Part shown: positions 1-3,134 of the stretch, in pieces
Layout: each line of letters begins with the position of its first letter
How positions within the stretch are numbered: position 1 is the first letter of the stretch
Origin: Terrimonas_A sp040509495
Lineage (GTDB): Bacteria; Bacteroidota; Bacteroidia; Chitinophagales; Chitinophagaceae
Direction of reading: 5' to 3'
NCBI GenBank assembly: GCA_040509495.1
Contig: JBEVKW010000490.1
Location: 1 to 12,743 of the forward strand
Length of the DNA stretch: 12,743 nucleotides
The notes under the pieces: generated by a model
Told to the model about the DNA's origin: nothing
What the model saw: the letters and a program-made list of their open reading frames with translations, nothing else
Databases searched by the model: none
Position numbers and translations under genes: made by a program

Positions 1-410
1 ATATAGGTAGCCAGTTCATAGACGTGGGTAGCAGTACGAGCAATGATAGGAGTAAGTTCTACTACTTTTGCCTTTGCCTCGTCGCTTCCAACGTTTAGAA
101 CAAGCGCTAGAACAAAGATAGCAGCGCTATTACGATAAGCTCTGCCGTTAATAGAGACATCAGAAACAGTGTTAAGTACCAGTGCCCAATCTCGGCGAAT
201 AAGTCCCTCAAGCCAAGATACGTTCTGCTGAGTAAGATCCTCTTCGTTAACATAGTAGGTTCCTCCATCGGTCCCAAGGATCAGGAATCGCTCAAGACGA
301 GACTGGTCAGAAACCTCGAAGACAAATCCTCCGGTGTTGTTCTTAACCTGTCGGTTGCTTGCCGGAGTAGAAACGTTCTGGACATTGCGATACTTCTTAA
401 GTGCAGTCAC
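1..410 (-). CDS. rsr: Ro60/Rsr-like TROVE-domain RNA-binding protein (N-terminal part; runs off the window edge)
   Basis: Ro60 homologues are ring-shaped HEAT-repeat proteins that bind misfolded RNA in the ring and Y RNAs on the outer surface; bacterial Rsr works with exoribonucleases such as PNPase. The minus-strand reading frame shows the TROVE signature: VKNNTGGFVFEV, then RLERFLILGTDGGTYYV, then an EGLIRR helix and an AIFVLALVLN helix, matching the order in animal Ro60 (NNAGGYVW, RLHRFLCFGSEGGTYYI, ALAIC). I chose GTG at 410 because a GAAAGGG Shine-Dalgarno sits 8 bases upstream and the product then begins just before the conserved domain; an in-frame ATG at 488 would add 26 residues but lies inside Y RNA C and has no good ribosome site. 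The C-terminal half, including the expected vWA-like domain, is outside the window. It is the last gene of the tRNA/Y RNA transcript. Family assignment is firm; the role in infection is inference. Confidence 0.88.
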   Translation of the reverse strand, partial: MTALKKYRNVQNVSTPASNRQVKNNTGGFVFEVSDQSRLERFLILGTDGGTYYVNEEDLTQQNVSWLEGLIRRDWALVLNTVSDVSINGRAYRNSAAIFVLALVLNVGSDEAKAKVVELTPIIARTATHVYELATY

Positions 411-429
411 CTGGACTACCCTTTCTTGT

Positions 430-444
430 TGGAACTCAAAGAGT
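430..444 (-). repeat. Perfect inverted repeat (GAACTC/GAGTTC) after Y RNA C
   Basis: A 6-bp perfect hairpin with a TTT loop directly follows the closing stem of Y RNA C and precedes the Shine-Dalgarno of the Ro gene. It has no following T-tract, so it is probably not an intrinsic terminator. It could protect the Y RNA 3' end or influence Ro translation; both are inference. Confidence 0.45.
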
Positions 445-579
445 TCTGTGAATATTTGGGTGAACTTCGGGGTTTGCTGTGCTTCCATTACACTACAGGG
501 GTATGTAGAACCCCTGCTAGGACTCGAACCTAGTCTAGTCTATTAGAATTAGATAACCGAATTTCGATCGACTCACAAA
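445..579 (-). ncRNA. Candidate Y RNA C (YrlA-like, permuted tRNA module), just upstream of the Ro gene
   Basis: Transcribed leftward. The ends pair: 571-579 with 445-453 (9 bp with G-U pairs), then 557-565 with 462-470 (8 of 9). The 5' strand carries a bulged CGA (568-570) and ends in GGTTATC (552-558), as in copies A and B. Inside is a tRNA-like body in permuted order: T-arm stem 529-533/517-521 with loop TTCGAGT; acceptor-like stem CAGGGG/CCCCTG (511-516/496-501) closed by a 9-nt loop; TA at 494-495; D-arm 490-493/479-482 with GG in the loop. This order (T-arm, capped acceptor, D-arm) is that of bacterial YrlA RNAs. The stem that would replace the anticodon stem is not convincing here. Its first base directly follows the 3' end of the tRNA at 580-650. 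It overlaps the ATG at 488 but not the favoured GTG start of Ro. Confidence 0.68.
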
Positions 580-650
580 GCAACGCGGAGGGATTCGAAC
601 CCTCACCTCTCTCCTGGTGGATAGAACTCTACCTATTAAGCTACGCGCCC
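580..650 (-). tRNA. Irregular tRNA, anticodon uncertain (possibly CCA, Trp)
   Basis: Arms occur in canonical order. Acceptor GGGCGCG (650-644) pairs with CGCGTTG (587-581) at six positions, with a G-G mismatch at the first pair. The D-arm is GCTT/GAGT with a GG-containing loop, and the T-arm is a perfect GAGGG/CCCTC with loop TTCGAAT. The middle is one or two bases short: the best anticodon arm has only four pairs (TTCT/AGGA) around loop ATCCACC, giving anticodon CCA with an unusual C at position 37. The 3' CCA is not encoded. It may be a degenerate tRNA, a tRNA-like processing signal, or a tRNA with a sequencing indel. It lies between Y RNAs B and C, and its 3' end touches the first base of copy C. 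Confidence 0.55.
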
Positions 651-670
651 CCCAAGTTGCGTATCTTGGG
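651..670 (-). repeat. Hairpin CCCAAG/CTTGGG between Y RNA B and the irregular tRNA
   Basis: Six perfect base pairs around an 8-nt loop, ending exactly at the 5' end of the tRNA acceptor. There is no U-tract on either strand, so it is not a clear terminator. It may help define the RNase P cleavage site or the 3' boundary of Y RNA B (inference). Confidence 0.4.
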
Positions 671-679
671 CTGTCTGAA

Positions 680-810
680 TACGTGTATGTTGATGACGGT
701 GGGATATATATGACTGCTGCTCTGCCAAATGAGCTACAAGCTTTTCGCCTGATAGGATTCGAACCTACTACGTGCAGTTTAGAAGGATAACCCATTGTCT
801 TCGACACGTA
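680..810 (-). ncRNA. Candidate Y RNA B (YrlA-like, complete circularly permuted tRNA mimic)
   Basis: The ends form TACGTGT/ACACGTA (804-810 with 680-686). After a bulged CGA (801-803) the stem continues with GAC/GTC (797-799 with 695-697) and TGGG/CCCA (791-794 with 700-703), ending at GGTTATCC (785-792). The 5' strand reads GTGTCGAAG, fitting the bacterial Y RNA motif GNCGAAN(0-1)G. The body is a tRNA read from the anticodon stem: ACTGC (774-778), 5-nt variable loop, T-arm GTAGG-TTCGAAT-CCTAT (752-768), acceptor CAGGC/GCTTG (747-751/737-741) capped by loop GAAAA, TA (735-736), D-arm GCTC/GAGC (731-734/719-722) with GG in its loop, one base, then GCAGT (713-717) closing on ACTGC. So the anticodon loop is replaced by the Ro-binding stem. 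No conventional tRNA can be drawn here, because the T-arm precedes the D-arm. Confidence 0.8.
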
Positions 811-818
811 AGAAGAAC

Positions 819-873
819 GGAGATAGCGACTAATAAAGGATGTCGGTCGCTGAACTAGCGTTAAGCTATCTCC
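819..873 (-). ncRNA. Small structured RNA with a perfect 9-bp terminal stem between tRNA-Glu and Y RNA B
   Basis: GGAGATAGC (873-865) pairs perfectly with GCTATCTCC (827-819). Inside is a second hairpin, CGCT/AGCG with an AGTTC loop, and a possible short GAC/GTC stem. The total of 55 nt is too short for a tRNA and it has no T-arm. It starts 3 nt after the tRNA-Glu 3' end and stops 8 nt before Y RNA B, so it is part of the same transcript. Function unknown; it could be a processing spacer or a mini-tRNA-like element. Confidence 0.5.
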
Positions 874-876
874 AAG

Positions 877-951
877 TACAGTGGACGGGGCTCGAACCCG
901 CACAAATCCTGATTGAAAGTCAGGGCACTTTGTCCGTTTGTATACCACTGC
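877..951 (-). tRNA. tRNA-Glu(TTC)
   Basis: Acceptor GCAGTGG (951-945) pairs with CCACTGT (884-878), followed by discriminator A at 877. The anticodon stem CCTGA/TCAGG closes loop CTTTCAA, giving anticodon TTC, which reads GAA/GAG. The T-arm is GCGGG-TTCGAGC-CCCGT. The 3' CCA is not encoded and must be added. The D-arm is less regular than usual. It lies 3 nt after the end of Y RNA A, so RNase P cleavage at 951 would also trim the Y RNA 3' end. Confidence 0.85.
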
Positions 952-954
952 ATG

Positions 955-1028
955 TAGCGTGTATGTATCTGTATCGGGCATTTGTTTTTCGACATATGAA
1001 AGGATAACCGATAACATTCGACACGCTA
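955..1028 (-). ncRNA. Candidate Y RNA A (minimal form without tRNA-like body)
   Basis: TAGCGTGT (1028-1021) pairs perfectly with ACACGCTA (962-955). After a bulged CGA (1018-1020), ATGT/ACAT (1014-1017 with 963-966) and TATCGG/CCGATA (1008-1013 with 972-977) continue the stem, leaving CAGAT unpaired on the 3' side. The 5' strand reads GTGTCGAATG, again fitting GNCGAAN(0-1)G, and runs into GGTTATCC as in copy B. The distal part is only a short hairpin, CATATGT/ACAAATG around CGAAAA. Its 3' strand resembles that of copy B (shared ACATACACG). It is a Ro-binding stem lacking the tRNA mimic, or a degenerate copy, followed after 3 nt by tRNA-Glu. Confidence 0.62.
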
Positions 1029-1029
1029 T

Positions 1030-1101
1030 TAAGTTTGCGGAACGCCAGATGTCTTCCAACATCTTTTAAACCCTAGTTAGGTTGCGTTCCTAAGTTTGCG
1101 G
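1030..1101 (-). ncRNA. Structured RNA: three-way junction flanked by an 11-bp direct repeat
   Basis: Stem GGAACGC/GCGTTCC (1090-1084 with 1045-1039) encloses two hairpins: AACC/GGTT (1083-1080 with 1072-1069) and AGATGT/ACATCT (1064-1059 with 1052-1047). It is flanked by the direct repeat CCGCAAACTTA (1091-1101 and 1030-1040 on the minus strand), whose second copy runs into the first stem. It lies immediately upstream of Y RNA A. I do not recognise a known RNA family. Confidence 0.5.
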
Positions 1102-1278
1102 GGTTGGTGAAGGGTGACCCGTCCCACCCAGCCGAAGCTTCCTACCTTACTTACCATTGAGTGTTCAGGTAGTCCCATATTTTTGTTATTCAAGGTGCTT
1201 GTCGACACCCATATTTAACGGTACCTGACTCCGACAAGTTTGTCAAGCCGTTAGGCGAATAACCGCCCATATATTATG
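1102..1278 (-). other. RNA-coding spacer with several hairpins, no protein gene
   Basis: On the minus strand this stretch between tRNA-Leu and the three-way junction can form TAACGG/CCGTTA enclosing a GACAA/TTGTC hairpin, a CTACCT/AGGTAG stem, GGCG/CGCC next to tRNA-Leu, and a GGGTG/CACCC hairpin. ATATGGG recurs three times within about 85 bases. No ORF with a start site is convincing. It is probably part of the structured transcript and contains one promoter-like site at 1218-1246. Confidence 0.4.
1218..1246 (-). promoter_or_regulatory. Possible internal promoter for Y RNA/tRNA-Glu/Ro
   Basis: TTGACA (1246-1241), a 17-base spacer and TACCGT (1223-1218). The -35 is perfect but the -10 is weak, and the site overlaps an RNA stem, so it may be chance. 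If real, it would transcribe the Y RNAs and Ro separately from tRNA-Leu. Confidence 0.35.
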
Positions 1279-1358
1279 TACTCCTGACAGGAATCGAACC
1301 TGCACCCTTGCGGACCAGGACCTAAACCTGGCGCGTCTGCCTATTTCGCCACAGGAGC
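1279..1358 (-). tRNA. tRNA-Leu(TAG)
   Basis: Acceptor GCTCCTG (1358-1352) pairs with CAGGAGT (1286-1280), followed by discriminator A at 1279. The anticodon stem CCAGG/CCTGG closes loop TTTAGGT with anticodon TAG, which reads CTA. There is an extended variable region as in leucine tRNAs, and T-arm GCAGG-TTCGATT-CCTGT. No CCA is encoded. CTA codons are frequent in the phage genes of this window but rare in high-GC actinobacterial hosts, which would explain why it is carried. Confidence 0.92.
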
Positions 1359-1622
1359 TTGTGGTGGGCATCACGGATCTTAACGGGGTCTGATTAATTC
1401 ATCTCTCCCACTCCCCTATACCCTCTGTCGACTTTTCAGAACTTCTTTTCAGTCAGCAGCATTTAGTTTTGAACTCCATCTTACCTGTCGCAGGGACGAA
1501 TCCGAACGACAACCACCCTGTCACGACATCTTGCGAGGGTACCTCGTGACCACCATAGCCTCAGATGGAGTAGCATTCGATTTTCTGGTCGGATAATCGA
1601 GAACCGGTTTCTTTTGTGTTAT
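1359..1622 (-). other. 5' leader of the RNA island, no protein gene
   Basis: From the predicted transcription start (about 1622) to tRNA-Leu I find no convincing protein gene. Beyond the pseudoknotted element there is an upstream hairpin TCGATT/AATCGA (roughly 1574-1600) and a purine-rich tract around 1400-1425 on the minus strand. The whole is best read as noncoding transcript. Confidence 0.5.
1473..1571 (-). ncRNA. Structured RNA with a predicted pseudoknot, family unknown
   Basis: ACTCCATCT (1571-1563) pairs perfectly with AGATGGAGT (1481-1473). Inside are a 7-bp stem GTCACGA/TCGTGAC (1550-1544 with 1526-1520) and two crossing helices: CAGGG/CCCTG (1520-1516 with 1495-1491) and TGTCG/CGACA (1511-1507 with 1490-1486), adjacent at 1490/1491 and so able to stack coaxially. 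Position 1520 is shared with the 7-bp stem, so one end pair must give way. There is no tag ORF and no T-arm, so it is not an evident tmRNA. It is the first structured element after the promoter at 1629-1657 and precedes tRNA-Leu. Confidence 0.55.
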
Positions 1623-1628
1623 GTAAGT

Positions 1629-1657
1629 ACTATAGCACGTCTGACGACGCTTGTCAA
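1629..1657 (-). promoter_or_regulatory. Sigma70-type promoter of the tRNA/Y RNA/Ro transcript
   Basis: TTGACA (1657-1652), a spacer of exactly 17, and TATAGT (1634-1629) preceded by an extended -10 TG (TGC-TATAGT). It reads leftward into the RNA island, with a predicted start near 1622. It is the strongest promoter in the window by consensus. An imperfect palindrome, 1663-1676, sits just upstream of the -35. Confidence 0.8.
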
Positions 1658-1672
1658 GCGGTGTGGCCTAGG

Positions 1673-1792
1673 TCACTGATCTTCAGGCTTCTTCTTGAGA
1701 ATCTTCTTGATGGTTTCTTTGTCAATTTTCTGGCGATCCTCGCCAACAGGCTTCTTCTTGTCAGCGTCTTCTTTGCGGTGCTTACCTGGCAT
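1673..1792 (-). CDS. Small basic protein, 39 aa, unknown function
   Basis: The ORF begins at an ATG that shares a base with the TAA stop of the upstream gene (TAATG), the coupling seen elsewhere in the operon. The product, MPGKHRKEDADKKKPVGEDR followed by an IKKILKKKPEDQ tail, is almost all charged and lysine-rich, with no hydrophobic segment or motif. It ends 15 nt before the -35 of the tRNA/Ro promoter. It could bind nucleic acid, but nothing proves this. Confidence 0.6.
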   Translation of the reverse strand: MPGKHRKEDADKKKPVGEDRQKIDKETIKKILKKKPEDQ

Positions 1793-2175
1793 TAGATTAG
1801 GCCCTGTCTCTTAGCTTCTTTTTCAAGAAGGTGCTTGTATGCAGCCGGGTGCATGGTGTCTTTAAGCGGAATTGCTCCGCGACCCTTGATTCTAAAATCG
1901 CTTGGTCGTTGACTTTTCATACGGGCATTTTCACGCTCGTCTACTGCCTTACGAACCTTAGCTGCATCGCGGTTAACGATATCTTTAGCAGCCGCAGTAA
2001 CAGCAGCGAAACCCTTTTCCCCAAGAGCCGCACGCTGTGCGTCCTTGTTCATCTTCTTGAGATCTTTCGGAGAGATGTTAGGAACCTTGCCCTTTTTAAG
2101 GGCTTCTTTAATCTGCTTATCCGAAAGTTCATCTACCGGGATAGACTCACTCTTCCCGCCAAATAACCATCCCAT
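1792..2175 (-). CDS. Unknown phage protein, 127 aa
   Basis: The start ATG overlaps the stop of the HNH gene as TAATG, with AAAGGA 6 bases upstream. The protein begins MGWLFGGKS, then a helical, charged middle (ELSDKQIKEALKKGKVP; KDLKKMNKDAQRAALGEKG; an alanine-rich helix around residues 57-85) and a basic tail with the stretch HPAAYKHLLEKEAKRQGLI. No catalytic motif or membrane span is visible. I do not recognise the family. Translational coupling to HNH on one side and the 39-aa gene on the other suggests a shared expression unit. Confidence 0.75.
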   Translation of the reverse strand: MGWLFGGKSESIPVDELSDKQIKEALKKGKVPNISPKDLKKMNKDAQRAALGEKGFAAVTAAAKDIVNRDAAKVRKAVDERENARMKSQRPSDFRIKGRGAIPLKDTMHPAAYKHLLEKEAKRQGLI

Positions 2176-2537
2176 TAGTCGTCCTTTTGTAGTTTACGAA
2201 TTTTCTTTGCCTGAACACCTTCAAAAGAAGACTTAGCATTATGGCATTTCTGGCAAAGAGTTTGGAGTTCTTCGTCTGTTACCTGTTCGACTTTAGTGTA
2301 CCATGTCGGGATGATGTGGTCAACGTGCTTCGCGTCACTCGCTCCGCATAGTTGGCATTTGTAATCATCTCGGTAAAGTACTCTACGTCTTTGACGTTCC
2401 CATTCAGCAGATTTAAGGAACTCTCGTTCCCTTCTATTCTCCCACGGGATTCTTATCGGCTGATGATCCTCGCACTTGCCCTTCGCTATCACCGGTTTCC
2501 TGCACGTTGGAGAGCAACGCATTGGCGCTCTTGGCAT
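2175..2537 (-). CDS. HNH endonuclease
   Basis: HNH nucleases cut DNA with a beta-beta-alpha-metal site. With the start at ATG 2537 the protein has 120 residues. An N-terminal Cys cluster (C8, C12, C22, H25) comes first, then the HNH core: CQLC (C61, C64), HVDHIIP (D73, H74) and CQKCHN (C95, C98, H99, N100), ending in a lysine-rich tail. The two CxxC pairs are the structural zinc site usual in this class. I prefer ATG 2537, preceded by GGGAGAGG at 7 bases, over a TTG 27 bases upstream. Its start overlaps the end of the small membrane protein gene by about 100 bases. Phage HNH proteins act in DNA packaging or as free-standing homing enzymes; neither is decided here, as no terminase is in view. 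Confidence 0.88.
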   Translation of the reverse strand: MPRAPMRCSPTCRKPVIAKGKCEDHQPIRIPWENRREREFLKSAEWERQRRRVLYRDDYKCQLCGASDAKHVDHIIPTWYTKVEQVTDEELQTLCQKCHNAKSSFEGVQAKKIRKLQKDD

Positions 2538-2619
2538 TACTCCGCCTCTCCCATGCAGAAACAAACTGGCTAGCTACTAGCCCAGCGACAAAGATTCCAA
2601 AAATCCAAACAACTTCCAC
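2434..2619 (-). CDS. Small single-span membrane protein, 61 aa
   Basis: GTG start with AAGGAA about 9 bases upstream. The product opens with a hydrophobic segment, VVWIFGIFVAGLVASQFVSA (residues 3-22), followed by WERRSN and a polar tail, the layout of a bitopic protein with the positive side in the cytoplasm. It overlaps the HNH gene by about 100 bases in another frame, which lowers confidence, but the ribosome site, the clean membrane span and the position between two minus-strand genes favour a real gene. Function unknown. Confidence 0.55.
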   Translation of the reverse strand: MEVVWIFGIFVAGLVASQFVSAWERRSNAKSANALLSNVQETGDSEGQVRGSSADKNPVGE

Positions 2620-2665
2620 GTTGCTCTTTTCCTTCTCGTTAGGTGTATAAGGGCCTACAGTTAGA

Positions 2666-2770
2666 TTAGCGCTTGCCTAGAATGTAACCAATAATAATTC
2701 CTAGTAGAAGAGTGAAGAGTGCTGGGTTGTCACTCAGGAACTTGACAACACCGTTAATCATCTCGTCCAT
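2666..2770 (-). CDS. Very small membrane protein, 34 aa
   Basis: ATG at 2770 with AGAGAGG 8 bases upstream. The 34-residue product has an amphipathic start (MDEMINGVVKFLSDN) and one membrane span (ALFTLLLGIIIGYIL) ending in GKR. It is the first gene after the promoter at 2807-2835. No family is recognised; small phage membrane proteins of this shape can be holin-like or host-modulating, but that is speculation. Confidence 0.65.
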   Translation of the reverse strand: MDEMINGVVKFLSDNPALFTLLLGIIIGYILGKR

Positions 2771-2806
2771 GGTAGAAACCTCTCTGGTATCAAATGTTGT
2801 GAGACC

Positions 2807-2835
2807 ATCGTAGCACGCTCAGGCGCGCCTGTCAA
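2807..2835 (-). promoter_or_regulatory. Sigma70-type promoter of the minus-strand small-gene operon
   Basis: TTGACA (2835-2830), spacer 17, TACGAT (2812-2807) with extended -10 TG (TGC-TACGAT). The predicted start near 2800 gives a leader of about 30 bases before the 34-aa gene. The bases just before the -10 (CGTGCTA) match those of the promoter at 1629-1657. Confidence 0.75.
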
Positions 2836-2844
2836 GGGTCTTTG

Positions 2845-2868
2845 TATTGTAGTATTGTACCTACAATA
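2845..2868. promoter_or_regulatory. Operator-like array: three TATTGTA half-sites, two forming a perfect palindrome
   Basis: Positions 2853-2859 (TATTGTA) and 2862-2868 (TACAATA) form a perfect 7-2-7 palindrome; a further direct half-site lies at 2845-2851. The array sits 10 bases upstream of the -35 box at 2830-2835, in the divergent region. This layout is typical of a binding site for a dimeric repressor or activator; the protein is unknown. Confidence 0.5.
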
Positions 2869-2990
2869 GGAGCCCACTCCTCGCCTATGCGGCTCGTTCT
2901 GGCAACTTTGTTGCCTGCATCGGCAAAGAATTGGGGGTTTCAACTAAAAGATCTAAGAATATTTATCCATCCCTCTTGAAGAGGGATTCT
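2869..2990 (+). ncRNA. Possible small RNA ending in an intrinsic terminator
   Basis: On the plus strand this gene-free stretch can form GAGCC/GGCTC, a perfect GGCAAC-TTT-GTTGCC hairpin (2901-2915) and then the terminator hairpin at 2969-2987. No plus-strand gene lies upstream, so the terminator would serve a short transcript of about 110 nt. The promoter is unclear: TACAAT at 2862-2867 could be a -10, but no good -35 stands at the right distance. Confidence 0.35.
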
Positions 2991-3016
2991 ATTTATTTAA
3001 CTTTTGTTTTTTTATT
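2969..3016 (+). terminator. Intrinsic terminator, plus strand
   Basis: ATCCCTCT/AGAGGGAT, 8 bp with a TGA loop, followed by a long T-rich run that includes seven consecutive T at about 3007-3013. On the minus strand the following bases are not T-rich, so it points rightward. It would insulate the WhiB operon from transcription entering from the left. Confidence 0.55.
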
Positions 3017-3081
3017 TCTTGAATCACTCTGAAACTAAGCTCCACGGTAGAAGACCAGGAGGTCCGAAGCAAGGATCTGTG

Positions 3082-3109
3082 CTGTACCTCACAGGGCTTG
3101 TGCTAAGGT
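3082..3109 (+). promoter_or_regulatory. Probable promoter of the WhiB-replication operon
   Basis: TAAGGT (3104-3109) preceded by TGC, matching the extended -10 of the two minus-strand promoters (GTGCTA in all three). The -35 is poor (CTGTAC, 3082-3087, spacing 16), as expected for a promoter that needs an activator or an altered polymerase. A TATGAT at 3116-3121 is an alternative -10 without a -35. The predicted leader is about 17 bases. Confidence 0.4.
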
Positions 3110-3119
3110 CTGACCTATG

Positions 3120-3134
3120 ATACGCTTCGCGTAT
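3120..3134 (+). promoter_or_regulatory. Hairpin overlapping the WhiB start codon
   Basis: ATACGC-TTC-GCGTAT, six perfect pairs, with the first two bases of the ATG in the 3' arm. There is no Shine-Dalgarno in front. The start is therefore either used leaderlessly, as is common in actinobacteria, or masked by the hairpin until it is opened. Confidence 0.45.

Noticed and set aside
505..579. A tRNA-Arg with anticodon TCT (loop ATTCTAA followed by a good T-arm)
   Set aside because: No 5' acceptor strand complements CAGGGGT upstream; the complement lies downstream at 496-501, and the D-arm follows it. The permuted Y RNA model explains all the stems.
713..790. A second tRNA-Arg(TCT) from loop CTTCTAA and the T-arm at 752-768
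   Set aside because: There is no anticodon stem around that loop, and the D-arm lies after the T-arm, so it is not a normal tRNA.
535..1062. A 175-codon minus-strand open frame
   Set aside because: It runs through tRNA-Glu, the Y RNAs and the irregular tRNA, has no ribosome site at a sensible start and gives no protein-like pattern.
1381..1622. tmRNA
   Set aside because: A pseudoknot is present, but there is no tag reading frame ending in a hydrophobic ALAA-like tail and no tRNA-like T-arm at the 3' end.
1663..1676. Imperfect palindrome GTGGCCTAGGTCAC as terminator of the small-gene operon
   Set aside because: Too short, with no T-tract on the minus strand; at most a weak operator candidate.
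2758..2943. A 61-codon minus-strand frame over the control region
   Set aside because: It covers the promoter, the operator-like palindrome and the start of the 34-aa gene in another frame, and has no ribosome site.
3080..3120. A 13-codon leader peptide starting at a GTG before whiB
   Set aside because: The spacing from GGAGG is too long and the promoter-like -10 lies inside it; there is no regulatory codon run.
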